A DNA stretch of 64,000 bases, from the NCBI RefSeq assembly GCF_001591645.1, contig NZ_BCVH01000005.1:178094-242093 (forward strand). The letters run 5' to 3'. Below the pieces are notes generated by a model that worked only from the letters and a program-made list of their open reading frames with translations, was not told the DNA's origin and did no database searches. A program made the position numbers and the translations under genes. This document shows positions 26,991-34,945 of this stretch, piece by piece. Origin of the DNA: Robertmurraya korlensis NBRC 107688 (lineage in GTDB: Bacteria; Bacillota; Bacilli; Bacillales; Cytobacillaceae). Numbering within the stretch: position 1 is the first letter of the stretch; every line of letters starts with the position of its first letter.

Positions 26991-27296
26991 ATGTTTTATC
27001 AAATGAAGAAAATCGTTGTGGAAGAAGGACACTCTCCAAAGGTGATTGAACGCTTCTCACAGCAAGGCGGGTTGATGGCAGAGCAGCCAGGATTTATTGA
27101 CAAGCAAGTACTATTGAAGAAAAGCCGTCGCGGGAACGAAGAAGTCATTGTCATGATTCGTTGGGAATCAGAAACAGATTGGAAAAGCTGGGAAAAGCAT
27201 CCTGAACATATTGCAGGGCATAAAGCCAATGCTGGGAAACCGAAGCCAGAGTATATAGTAGAAATAAGTCAGGATGTATATGAAGCACAAATATAA
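26991..27296 (+). CDS. hmoA: Haem-degrading monooxygenase, HmoA-like
   Basis: 101-residue antibiotic-biosynthesis-monooxygenase/IsdG-fold protein. The N-terminus MFYQMKKIVVEEGHSPKVIERF, EEVIVMIRWESETDWKSWEKHPEH and the AGHK motif match B. subtilis HmoA (YetG), a Fur-regulated haem oxygenase. It cleaves haem to release iron in the cytoplasm. Its place directly behind the Fur-controlled petrobactin operon supports an iron-acquisition role. RBS AGGAGGT. Confidence 0.85.
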   Translation: MFYQMKKIVVEEGHSPKVIERFSQQGGLMAEQPGFIDKQVLLKKSRRGNEEVIVMIRWESETDWKSWEKHPEHIAGHKANAGKPKPEYIVEISQDVYEAQI

Positions 27297-27298
27297 AG

Positions 27299-27326
27299 AA
27301 GACGCCAACTAGTTGGTGTCTTTTTT
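27299..27326. terminator. Bidirectional terminator
   Basis: AAGACGCCAAC/GTTGGTGTCTT hairpin followed by T run; overlaps the stop of the convergent DUF421 gene. Confidence 0.85.
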
Positions 27327-28011
27327 AATGCTTATCGGCCCTCTGGTCTATAAACACAGTGCCCTTCTCGTCAACCTGAGCAATCGCTACATCCATTACA
27401 TTATTAATTCCACTATATTGAAGGGTATTTTTGATCCAGTTTTCATCCTTTCCAGCTGCTTGGAGACTGCCCCTCATGACTTTACCGTCAATAATAAATG
27501 TTTGCGGAATTCCACGGGAAGAGGGAGTGATTTTTAAATCGACATTTTTCGTGTACTGCTGGGATCCCTTTTTTTGTGCAGAAATCGTACCATCGGTCTC
27601 CAAAAAGGCAAAGTCAACCTCATCTAAGTAGAAAATATTTTTCTTTCGTAAGAGAAATAAAAGATCATCCATCGTTAAACGTGCTTTTTCCATCCCTTCT
27701 TCGAGAATTTTTCCATTTTTAATAATAAGTAACGGTTCCCCATTAAAAATCTTACGTGTTCTATACACTTTTATGGATAAAACATCTGTAATTAAAACTA
27801 AGATACCAAATAAAACAATGCCGTACATCCCGATTGGGTTAGGGATGGCTTGACTAAAAACAAAGGAAGCGCCAAGTGAGCCAATGGTAATACCTGCAAT
27901 ATAATCAAAGAAGGTCATTTGAGCAATAAGCTTTTTCCCTAAGATACGACACATTATAAATAATGTTAAGAAAGTTGCAATCGTACGGATTGTGGCTTCG
28001 GTGAAACTCAT
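27325..28011 (-). CDS. DUF421 (YetF/YdfS-like) membrane protein
   Basis: 228 residues. Three membrane helices at the N-terminus (about 5-25, 35-55, 60-80), then two soluble DUF421 repeats (IFNGEPLLIIKNGKIL and PQTFIIDGKVMRGSL). Homologues in bacilli are spore- or membrane-associated and of unknown function. The start is taken at MSFTEA (28011), 6 nt after GGAGGA; the ATG two codons earlier abuts the Shine-Dalgarno sequence and is less suitable. Confidence 0.82.
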   Translation of the reverse strand: MSFTEATIRTIATFLTLFIMCRILGKKLIAQMTFFDYIAGITIGSLGASFVFSQAIPNPIGMYGIVLFGILVLITDVLSIKVYRTRKIFNGEPLLIIKNGKILEEGMEKARLTMDDLLFLLRKKNIFYLDEVDFAFLETDGTISAQKKGSQQYTKNVDLKITPSSRGIPQTFIIDGKVMRGSLQAAGKDENWIKNTLQYSGINNVMDVAIAQVDEKGTVFIDQRADKH

Positions 28012-28063
28012 AATCATTCCTCCAATTTACTTAGCCTTGAAGGGACCCTTCAAGGCAGAAAAC

Positions 28064-28525
28064 TTATTGTAGATTTAAAGCTGTTTGAGCTGCCTGCTGG
28101 TCAAGGCGAAGTTGTTCTAACACATCTACCGGATGATAGTACCCTTTGTTAATCATATAGTTGGTAATCTGCTCATGAGAACGAATCGTATCATTTAGTT
28201 GTTCCGTCAAAGCTTGACGTAGTTCTGGTGTAGCACATTCAGAAATAGCAATGGCATAATTTTTAATGGCTGATTTAGCTGACATTAATAAATCAGCAGC
28301 AATGACTTGTTCTGTCATGGCGCTCATTTGACCAGCTTGGTTTGAGCCAGTTGTCGTATGACCCATTCCAGATTGGTTGGAAGTCGGCATATCATTACTC
28401 ATTCCAGACTGGTTTGTACCAGCCATACCACTTTTCATTCCAGCTTGGTTTACGTCAGATGTATTTAAAACCGTTGGATCAACGCGTTGTGAAGAGCTAT
28501 AACTAGTTTGTCCTGACTGTTCCAT
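28064..28525 (-). CDS. CotF-family spore coat protein with repetitive N-terminus
   Basis: 153 residues from the ATG at 28525 after AAAGGGG. Residues about 25-70 are a low-complexity region with degenerate NQ(S/A)GM units (NQAGMKSGMAG, NQSGMSNDM, NQSGMGHTT). Residues 72-153 form a coat-F domain (MTEQVIAADLLMSAKSAIKNYA, ELRQALTEQLNDTIRSHEQI), a ferritin-like helical bundle found in Bacillus coat proteins. It starts 4 nt after the stop of the upstream small coat-like gene, so both are likely one operon expressed during sporulation. Confidence 0.85.
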   Translation of the reverse strand: MEQSGQTSYSSSQRVDPTVLNTSDVNQAGMKSGMAGTNQSGMSNDMPTSNQSGMGHTTTGSNQAGQMSAMTEQVIAADLLMSAKSAIKNYAIAISECATPELRQALTEQLNDTIRSHEQITNYMINKGYYHPVDVLEQLRLDQQAAQTALNLQ

Positions 28526-28529
28526 GTAT

Positions 28530-28742
28530 TTATTGCCCCTTTCGTGGTACAAATTGTTGCAATGTCTGAATATGATTTTTCGTTTGAGTAACGTCCTGTG
28601 TCAATAGATTTTTAAGCTCATTATCCTCTACCATTCCACTCATCGTTGAAGATTTAGTTAAGCAAAGACTTTTAAATGCCATTAGCTCATGTAGTTCAAG
28701 TGTTTCGTGTACGCCAAGTGTTATTGTTTTCAAAATAGACAC
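28530..28742 (-). CDS. Small helical protein partnered with CotF
   Basis: 70 residues starting MSILKTITLGVHETLELHEL, all helical, with a pattern like the first half of coat-F-type bundles (HELMAFKSLCLTKSSTM, LKNLLTQDVTQTKNHIQTL). Such short proteins precede CotF-like genes in many bacilli. It likely contributes to the spore coat, perhaps by pairing with the CotF product; that is inference. RBS AAAGGAGGTG at ideal spacing. Confidence 0.8.
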   Translation of the reverse strand: MSILKTITLGVHETLELHELMAFKSLCLTKSSTMSGMVEDNELKNLLTQDVTQTKNHIQTLQQFVPRKGQ

Positions 28743-28865
28743 CTCCTTTTAGTGCACAAAGGTAATATGTCCATAAATAGAATTTGAGTGTCTGGTTATT
28801 ATTGGAGAAAGTTTTGTAGCTTTATCCGTTCTCGTTTGGGAAAGGTAAAAAGGGAGGTGAGTGAT

Positions 28866-29000
28866 TTGAACGATAGATCCGAAAAACAACTAAAAACAAA
28901 CTCATATGAGGCCGATGTTGAAACAAAAGGAACGAAACATTTAAAAGGAGCTCCAAAGCCCCATGAATATGGAGGAAGAGTGACAGAGAATAGTGAGTGA
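28866..29000 (+). CDS. Small hydrophilic protein, 44 aa
   Basis: A TTG start 6-8 nt after AAAGGGAGGTGAG opens 44 codons (NDRSEKQLKTNSYEADVE and a KGAPKPHEYGG segment). Upstream in-frame codons lack an RBS. No homologue recognised; composition is charged and glycine/proline-containing, without a membrane segment. A terminator follows. Divergent from the coat genes. Confidence 0.6.
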   Translation: MNDRSEKQLKTNSYEADVETKGTKHLKGAPKPHEYGGRVTENSE

Positions 29001-29016
29001 CTGGAGAAAAATAATA

Positions 29017-29053
29017 AACTGGCCAATATGCAACTTGGCCAGTTAGGTTTTTG
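29017..29053. terminator. Bidirectional terminator
   Basis: AACTGGCCAA/TTGGCCAGTT with an 8-nt loop between two convergent small genes. Confidence 0.8.
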
Positions 29054-29055
29054 TT

Positions 29056-29259
29056 TTATGGTAGCTTTCTGGAAGGGACAAAGTTTCCGGTCGTATGTTT
29101 CCCATATACGATAGATATGGGGTTTGACGCAGGTGAATATTCAACATAACTTTGCTTACCCATAGAGATAGTTAGTCCATGAATAACTACATCTGAGTGA
29201 GAAAAGGGATGCGAGTAAAACGTGTTGTAAGGGTAAATAGGATATACAAAATACATCAT
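29056..29259 (-). CDS. Hypothetical tyrosine-rich small protein, 67 aa
   Basis: Not recognised. Starts MMYFVYPIYPYNTFYSHPF, so the N-terminus is rich in Tyr, Phe and Pro, followed by a soluble part (HSDVVIHGLTISMGKQSY). AAGGTGGGA lies about 10 nt upstream. It follows the acylphosphatase gene on the same strand with a 62-nt gap and ends at a terminator. The Tyr-rich start resembles spore-surface proteins in style only. Confidence 0.5.
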   Translation of the reverse strand: MMYFVYPIYPYNTFYSHPFSHSDVVIHGLTISMGKQSYVEYSPASNPISIVYGKHTTGNFVPSRKLP

Positions 29260-29321
29260 TATTAGCTATCCCACCTTTTTTGTTTATCCTATTCTCTGAG
29301 CATGGAAAAGGTATAGGTGAG

Positions 29322-29603
29322 TTAGTATTTAATTTTGAAGGAGGGAAAAGGATCGATTTTCTCCCTTGTATGGATTTCCATGTTCTTGACCTTAGAGAAA
29401 GGATTACCTTCTCGTATGGACTCAATAAAAAGCTGGAGGTCTTCAGGCTGGCCAACAGCAATGATCTCTACACTGCCATCATCCATATTTTTTACCCAGC
29501 CAGTGATTCCATACTGTGAAGCTCTCATTTGCGTATAGTATCGAAAGCCGACCCCCTGCACTTTACCAGAAACGATAATATGTAACTGGTCCACATCATT
29601 CAC
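29322..29603 (-). CDS. Acylphosphatase
   Basis: 93 residues, the standard length. Hydrolyses carboxyl-phosphate bonds such as acetyl or carbamoyl phosphate. The catalytic Arg21 lies in GKVQGVGFRYYTQ and Asn39 in GWVKNMDDGSVEI, both at canonical positions. Similar to B. subtilis YflL. RBS is GGAGTG. The gene could be co-transcribed with the small gene at 29056. Confidence 0.93.
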   Translation of the reverse strand: MNDVDQLHIIVSGKVQGVGFRYYTQMRASQYGITGWVKNMDDGSVEIIAVGQPEDLQLFIESIREGNPFSKVKNMEIHTREKIDPFPSFKIKY

Positions 29604-29685
29604 TCCTAAAATTCATTATAACGATTCTAATATATGTAGTTTCATCCTCCCATAATTTGAATTTCTTTGCAATAGCCTCTTTTGA

Positions 29686-30633
29686 TTACCCTGCTTGGCG
29701 GGGTTCATGATTGATTTTAGATGGATTGCGATTCGATTTTTTTTGAGTGGCTAATAAAACAATCATTCCAATCATACAAAACGTACCAAGCCATTGATGG
29801 AAGCCAAAGGGTTCCTTTAACCAAAAGACCGTTGTTAGCACTGCAGCTAAAGGCTCAAGGCTTCCTAAAAGACTAGTTTCTTTTGGAGATAGGCTTTGTA
29901 GACTTTTAATATAAAACCAAAAGGCAAACATCGTTCCAAAAATAATGACGAATATGATTGATAAAAAACTTTCTAAAGTAAAACTAGAAAGCTCAATTTC
30001 CCAAGGAGTATGAACAAAGCTTAGGAGTAAGCCACCAATAACCATCGCCCAACCAACGACAATAAGTGAATCATATTTTTTAAGTAATTGTCCCGCGTAT
30101 AACGTATAGAATGCGAGGGCGATCCCAGACAACACTCCCCAAACAACTGCCATGGGTGGAACAGACAGCTTGGAAAGTGAGCCGTTTGTTAGTAGAAAAA
30201 AGCAACCTGAAAGGGCGAGACTAACCGTAATAAGGTCATGACGTGTAAAGTGACTTTGTTTACGAATGAGTAAATACAATAAAATCATAATAGGTGCCAG
30301 GTATTGTAAGAGGGTAGCAACAGCAGCATTTCCGTGATTAATAGATGCCATGTAGGTATATTGAACGGCTAGCATCCCGAAGATTCCAAAGACAACCAGC
30401 TGGATCGCAGTCGTTTTATGTTTCCAGATATCAAAAATACTAGATCGGTTCTTACCAATTGAATAGATTGCAAGCAGCAATATACCAGCTACAAGTAATC
30501 TCGTTGTCACAAGCCAATTTACTTCTATCTCGTACTGTTGGAAAAGCTTTTGAGCAACTGTTCCTCCGATTCCCCAGAGTGAGGCACCGGTGATGACAAG
30601 CAGCAACCCCATTATTCTTGTTTTATTTTTCAT
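29686..30633 (-). CDS. EamA/DMT-family transporter
   Basis: 315 residues, ten hydrophobic segments arranged as two five-helix EamA repeats (first ending near 150, second near 295). N-terminal [23 protein letters not shown] and [30 protein letters not shown] (in parts) are typical of drug/metabolite exporters of the RhaT/YdcZ type. C-terminus is hydrophilic and basic. Substrate unknown. RBS GGAGGAAG. Confidence 0.88.
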   Translation of the reverse strand: MKNKTRIMGLLLVITGASLWGIGGTVAQKLFQQYEIEVNWLVTTRLLVAGILLLAIYSIGKNRSSIFDIWKHKTTAIQLVVFGIFGMLAVQYTYMASINHGNAAVATLLQYLAPIMILLYLLIRKQSHFTRHDLITVSLALSGCFFLLTNGSLSKLSVPPMAVVWGVLSGIALAFYTLYAGQLLKKYDSLIVVGWAMVIGGLLLSFVHTPWEIELSSFTLESFLSIIFVIIFGTMFAFWFYIKSLQSLSPKETSLLGSLEPLAAVLTTVFWLKEPFGFHQWLGTFCMIGMIVLLATQKKSNRNPSKINHEPRQAG

Positions 30634-30725
30634 CTTTCTTCCTCCAGTAGCATGATAAGCTATATGTATCTTTAACTAATTTATCATCTATGCCATGAAA
30701 GTTTTATAAATTTTTCTGAATGGAT

Positions 30726-30754
30726 TGAAATTATTTGTTAGTTTTACTCGTTAT
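30726..30754 (+). promoter_or_regulatory. Possible autoregulatory ECF-sigma promoter
   Basis: TGAAAT (30726-30731), 17-nt spacer, CGTTAT (30749-30754), resembling the TGAAAC/CGT class of Bacillus ECF sigma factors, 58 nt before the sigma gene. Confidence 0.45.
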
Positions 30755-30811
30755 ATAGGTAAGAAAAATGATCGCGACATGCGCATGAGCGTTTCATGTA
30801 AGGAGGTTACC

Positions 30812-31378
30812 ATGGAAGAGGAAGTGCAATGGATCCAAGAAGTGCTGGGTGGAAATAAACAAGCCTATGCTCACATCATTAATAAATATAAAAATCAGCT
30901 ATTTGCTACAGTTTTACGAATGACAAAAAATCCACAGGATGCACAGGATTTTGTGCAAGACGCATTCATTAAAGTATACCACCAGCTTGATAAGTATGAA
31001 GGAAAGGGATCCTTTTCAAGTTGGATTTATCGGGTAACCATTAACCATTGTATGGATGAGTTTCGTAAGAAAAGTCATCAAATTATAAAGGGCAAAGTGG
31101 ATGAAGAAAGGATTGTGAATCCGAATCATCCCGAAGTGATATTTTTAAAAAATGAAAAAAGTAGGCAGCTAGAAAGATTGATTGCCACGTTACCAGAGGA
31201 AGAGAGACTGATTCTACTTTTACGTTATGTAAATGAAATGAGCTACAGCGAAATTAGTGAGCTTGTTGATACGTCGTTGTCTAATGTCCGTAATAAAATC
31301 CACCGGGCAAAGAAAAAAATGAGAGAAACCGTGAAACGAGAAGGAGGCTATTTTCATGAACTGTCCAACGGCAGATAA
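30812..31378 (+). CDS. ECF (sigma-70 family) RNA polymerase sigma factor
   Basis: 188 residues from the ATG at 30812 (AAGGAGGT 5 nt upstream); the frame upstream to 30725 covers the putative promoter. Region 2: YKNQLFATVLRMTKNPQDAQDFVQDAFIKVYHQL; region 4: LPEEERLILLLRYVNEMSYSEISELV...SNVRNKIHRAKKKMR (each quoted in part). SigW/SigX-like length. It overlaps its anti-sigma gene by 23 nt. A likely own-type promoter is present upstream. Which of the Bacillus ECF factors it equals is not clear. Confidence 0.92.
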   Translation: MEEEVQWIQEVLGGNKQAYAHIINKYKNQLFATVLRMTKNPQDAQDFVQDAFIKVYHQLDKYEGKGSFSSWIYRVTINHCMDEFRKKSHQIIKGKVDEERIVNPNHPEVIFLKNEKSRQLERLIATLPEEERLILLLRYVNEMSYSEISELVDTSLSNVRNKIHRAKKKMRETVKREGGYFHELSNGR

Positions 31379-32978
31379 ATTATCAATGTATGTGGATAAC
31401 CTGCTTTCAGAAGACGAGATGATCGAAATACACAATCATTTAAAGAACTGTAGTGGTTGCGACCATATAGTGGAATGGTTTCAAGGAGAACAGCAATTCG
31501 TGAAAGAAACGTTACAATCTCCTCAGTTACCGGATGATTTTGCCTCTACCATTCTTGAACAAATAGAGCCGTATGAACAAAAAATAGGAAAGAAAAGATT
31601 TCAGTCGAATAGGGTCATTGGGCTTGCGGCAGGAGTTGTACTAGCAGTTGGACTTACCACTTCCTTGAATCCAAGCTTTGCTGAATGGGTCGAGGGATTG
31701 TTTTCTTCCGACCAAGTAGATGAAGGACTTAGAATAGCCAATGAAGCTGGAATAGCTGATAGGGTCAATCAAATCGCCACTGACCAAGGAATTTCATTTA
31801 AAGTAGAAGACGTTATCGCAGATTCTTCTAGAATTGCTCTTTCTTATCAAGTATTAAGTGATAAGGGGGAATTGAAAGATTCTTCTTTAGAACTAGACAA
31901 TATGAAAAATAAAATCTCCGTCTACGGAACGGATGGTAACCCACTTGAAATTTCTAGTATGGGTTGGTCTGGTGGGAGTGACTACGGATTAATTGAAATA
32001 TCTCTTCGCGATCAAAAGGAGATAGGAGAACTAGTAGTTCATTTTAATTTATCACTGTTAAACGGGGAAGAAGGCACCTGGAACTTAGAAGTCCCAGTTG
32101 ATTTAAAAGAAAGTCAAAAAATGACTACAAATGTTCAGTTACATGAATATAAGAATAGTTTCAATGGAGTAAATATTCAAATGAAGGAAGCTCGATTTGC
32201 CCCTTCCTCTAGTGAACTTATGTATGAGACCTCTTTTTCAAATGATGAATGGAGTATGCTTAATAAGCAAAATCAAGCATTAGCTAAGAAAATTGGTAAA
32301 GGGATATCAGATACGGGTCAATATGGAACGGCTATTCAATATCATATTGAAAATGAAGAGGGGGAGATGGTTTCTGGACATAATCTGTTTACAGAAGAAA
32401 AAGGACATCCAACCGATTCAGGTATGATACAAGGAAGTGGTCAGGGGACGGGAGTGATGGGACAGAATGAATGGAATGAATCCTTTGTTCCTCAGAAAGA
32501 TGAAGGGAATTTAACTTTTGTATTAGATGGGGTCATTAAGACAGTTCCATCGGATTTCTCTATCCAAATCAAGCCGAGTGATTTGAAGAAGAAACCTGTA
32601 ACATTTGAATATGAAGGAAACCACATGACGATAAAAAAAGCAGAAAAACAAACAAATTACTCCCTGAAAAAATCATTATGGCCAATAGAAAAAGACGTCG
32701 AGTTTGAAATTGAGATGGACGGTGGTAAGGAATGGCTTTCCTCAGACCTTGGTGAATGGGTGATTGTAGATGATAAAGGAAACTCCTATCAAGCCTATCA
32801 AAGTACATCCATACTCGATGAAAAGGATGAGAACGGTCGTTTTAAAACGACAGTCAAGCTTGGGGCTAATGGTCTTAAAGAATTACCTGAAGAATTAACT
32901 CTGCACCTAATCACGGTCACACGTTATCATGAGGTGAAAGAGAAATGGAAGATCCCTTTGTATAATGAAACTGAATAA
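31356..32978 (+). CDS. Zinc-finger anti-sigma factor with DUF4179 extracellular domain
   Basis: 540 residues. N-terminal ZAS/zf-HC2 domain with His-x3-Cys-x2-Cys in HLKNCSGC (about 29-36) that should bind the sigma factor. A single membrane helix follows (VIGLAAGVVLAVGLTTSL, about 87-105). A large extracytoplasmic DUF4179-type region (about 110-300) and a C-terminal beta-rich domain make up the rest. Its stress signal is presumably sensed outside and relayed by proteolysis or conformational change, as in other Bacillus anti-sigmas; this is inference. Overlap with the sigma gene gives stoichiometric coupling. Confidence 0.88.
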   Translation: MNCPTADKLSMYVDNLLSEDEMIEIHNHLKNCSGCDHIVEWFQGEQQFVKETLQSPQLPDDFASTILEQIEPYEQKIGKKRFQSNRVIGLAAGVVLAVGLTTSLNPSFAEWVEGLFSSDQVDEGLRIANEAGIADRVNQIATDQGISFKVEDVIADSSRIALSYQVLSDKGELKDSSLELDNMKNKISVYGTDGNPLEISSMGWSGGSDYGLIEISLRDQKEIGELVVHFNLSLLNGEEGTWNLEVPVDLKESQKMTTNVQLHEYKNSFNGVNIQMKEARFAPSSSELMYETSFSNDEWSMLNKQNQALAKKIGKGISDTGQYGTAIQYHIENEEGEMVSGHNLFTEEKGHPTDSGMIQGSGQGTGVMGQNEWNESFVPQKDEGNLTFVLDGVIKTVPSDFSIQIKPSDLKKKPVTFEYEGNHMTIKKAEKQTNYSLKKSLWPIEKDVEFEIEMDGGKEWLSSDLGEWVIVDDKGNSYQAYQSTSILDEKDENGRFKTTVKLGANGLKELPEELTLHLITVTRYHEVKEKWKIPLYNETE

Positions 32979-32988
32979 TGAATTCCAA

Positions 32989-33019
32989 AACGGATCCAAC
33001 ATTGGGTCCGTTATTTTTA
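32989..33019 (+). terminator. Terminator after the anti-sigma gene
   Basis: AACGGATCC/GGGTCCGTT (one mismatch or wobble) with T-rich tail. Confidence 0.75.
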
Positions 33020-33083
33020 TTACATAAGATGTTGATGTTCCTGAAAAGATAGTAAAGAAGTTATTTATAAAGGAGCATGTGAG

Positions 33084-33215
33084 ATGACAAAGTCAAAAAG
33101 CCAAAAAGAACGTCAATGGAGAGCGAGAAAAGAAGATCAACACCCGCATGGAAAAGTAAAAAGCTTTGAAGAGCTAGGCGCTGGAGTAGAAGGCAAAAAT
33201 AACGATAACAAGTAA
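33084..33215 (+). CDS. Small basic hydrophilic protein, 43 aa
   Basis: ATG preceded by AAAGGAG opens MTKSKSQKERQWRARKED..., ending GVEGKNNDNK. Strongly charged, no membrane segment, no domain recognised. Flanked by terminators on both sides, so it is a separate transcription unit. Similar tiny proteins are common in sporulating bacilli. Confidence 0.65.
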   Translation: MTKSKSQKERQWRARKEDQHPHGKVKSFEELGAGVEGKNNDNK

Positions 33216-33245
33216 AGCATGAGGATTCCCCTCATGCTTTTTTTA
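33215..33245. terminator. Bidirectional terminator
   Basis: AAGCATGAGG/CCTCATGCTT with T run; overlaps the small gene's stop and the stop of the gene at 33243. Confidence 0.85.
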
Positions 33246-33464
33246 CCGTTTTTTCTTTTTAGAGGTATCTAAGGCAGCAAGCTTATTTTTATTAATTGCT
33301 TCTAGAGTAACATACACATGAACCTTTTTTTCATCAATTGGTGATACGGAAGTGATCTTGCCTTTACGGCCTTTAATTTTCACATTTTGCCCTTCTTCAG
33401 GGAGACTTTTTAGAAACTGAGTTAATAACACATTTCTGTTTTCGTAATAAGTGACTACAAACAT
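33243..33464 (-). CDS. Hypothetical protein with KOW-like segment, 73 aa
   Basis: Starts MFVVTYYENRNVLL at 33464 after AGGTGAGG; a longer frame to 33581 runs over the terminator of the next gene and is unlikely. The middle NVKIKGRKGKITSVSPIDEKKVHVYVTLE is a beta-rich stretch resembling KOW/SH3-like barrels, and the tail is basic (KKKKR). No function known; nucleic-acid binding is possible. Confidence 0.6.
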   Translation of the reverse strand: MFVVTYYENRNVLLTQFLKSLPEEGQNVKIKGRKGKITSVSPIDEKKVHVYVTLEAINKNKLAALDTSKKKKR

Positions 33465-33551
33465 GTTAGCCTCACCTATCCTTTCTACGGGTTTGAACAC
33501 CTTGTTAATACATATAGAAAGAGAGGTTGGCTTAGACCTAGAGACAACTAT

Positions 33552-33585
33552 AAAAATTAAAGGCTTGGTTCTTAGAACCAAGCCT
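33552..33585 (-). terminator. Terminator after the aminopeptidase gene
   Basis: Perfect 12-bp AGGCTTGGTTCT/AGAACCAAGCCT stem followed by TTTAATTTTTA on the - strand. Confidence 0.85.
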
Positions 33586-33596
33586 AGTTTCAGTAA

Positions 33597-34826
33597 TTAG
33601 AACGCCCAGTTTCCGTTACGGAATACGGGTTCTGTTTGATCTTCACCTGTAATGCCATCAATGTTCATTTCTGCAGACCCAATCATGAAATCCACATGTG
33701 TAATGCTTTCGTTGAGACCGTTCTTTTCAAGGTCTTCCGCTGACATTGTTTTTCCGCCTTCAATACAAAATGCATAGGCACTTCCGATGGCTAAGTGGTT
33801 GGAAGCATTTTCGTCAAACAGGGTGTTGTAAAAAAGTACATTAGACTGAGAAATTGGGGATTGGAAAGGAACCAATGCCACTTCTCCTAAATAATGTGAT
33901 CCTTCATCTGTATCAACCAGGCGTTTTAAGATATCTTCACCTTGATCGGCCTTCACATCAACAATGCGACCATTTTCAAATGTAATGGTGAAGTTATCGA
34001 TGATATTTCCACCATAGCTAAGCGGCTTCGTGCTTGATACATATCCGTTTACTCCTGTTCGGTATGGAACAGTAAACACTTCTTCCGTTGGCATATTGGC
34101 CATAAAGCTGTGTCCTTGTTCGTTGATGCTTCCAGCACCAACCCAAATATGCTTTTCTGGAAGCTCAATCGTTAAATCAGTTCCAGGAGCGGTATAGTGT
34201 AACTTTTTATAGCGACGTTCGTTTAAGTAAGCCACTTTTTCATGTAATGTTTCGTCGTGTTTTTTCCAAGCATCCACTGGATCGTCTAAATCCGCACGGG
34301 TAGCCTTGAAAATCGCATCCCAAAGGAGATTCACTTGTTCTTCTGGTGCTGCATCTGGGAATACTTTAGCAGCCCAAGCAGGCGATGGGGTTGCAATGAC
34401 AGTCCAGCTTACTTTATCTGATTGAATTTTTTTACGGTAGTTACTTAATGCTGTTCCTGCTGCCTTTTGGAAATTGGAGATACGCTCAGGGTTTACTCCC
34501 TTAAGAAGGTCAGGGCTTGATGAAACGATGGACATAAAGGCAGCCCCTTTATCAGCAAGCTCTTCTAGTTCACGTGCGCGCCACTCAGGGTATTCAGTAA
34601 AAGCAGCGTCTGGTGCCAGCTCATATTTCGCACGAGTGATTTCATCATCTGCCCAGTTTACAATCACATTAAGAGAACCAGCCTCATAAGCTTTGCGTAC
34701 AACAAGGCGAACAAACTCTGCTGAGTCAAGTGATGTATTAATGACAAGTGTCTGATTTGGCTGGACGTTTACGCCTACTTTGACAGCCAGCTCTGCGTAT
34801 TTTTCTAAATTAGCTTGAAAGCTCAT
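33597..34826 (-). CDS. ampS: Aminopeptidase, M29 family (AmpS-like)
   Basis: 409 residues, normal for the thermophilic-aminopeptidase M29 family. Metal-binding signatures visible near the C-terminal half include PTEEVFTVPYRTGVNG, LGEVALVPFQSPIS, LFYNTLFDENASNHLAIG and HVDFMIGS. Cytoplasmic two-metal (Co/Zn) exopeptidase that removes N-terminal residues. B. subtilis AmpS is the best-known equivalent. RBS AAAGGAGAC. Ends at a strong terminator. Confidence 0.93.
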   Translation of the reverse strand: MSFQANLEKYAELAVKVGVNVQPNQTLVINTSLDSAEFVRLVVRKAYEAGSLNVIVNWADDEITRAKYELAPDAAFTEYPEWRARELEELADKGAAFMSIVSSSPDLLKGVNPERISNFQKAAGTALSNYRKKIQSDKVSWTVIATPSPAWAAKVFPDAAPEEQVNLLWDAIFKATRADLDDPVDAWKKHDETLHEKVAYLNERRYKKLHYTAPGTDLTIELPEKHIWVGAGSINEQGHSFMANMPTEEVFTVPYRTGVNGYVSSTKPLSYGGNIIDNFTITFENGRIVDVKADQGEDILKRLVDTDEGSHYLGEVALVPFQSPISQSNVLFYNTLFDENASNHLAIGSAYAFCIEGGKTMSAEDLEKNGLNESITHVDFMIGSAEMNIDGITGEDQTEPVFRNGNWAF

Positions 34827-34945
34827 ATGTATAGTCTCCTTTTTTATGGATTCTTCTTTATTATTGTATTCGTTTTCTCAAGAAAAAGAAAACAAATTCG
34901 CCACCCGAAAGGTTTTTTATGGCTTAGGGGTGGGAGTAATTGAAA

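Noticed and set aside
27313..27631. Open frames on the + strand opposite the DUF421 gene
   Set aside because: Pure shadows of a well-supported membrane-protein gene.
28743..28800. Sigma-K promoter for the coat genes
   Set aside because: A CATA-like sequence is present but the second half of the -10 does not fit; support is too weak.
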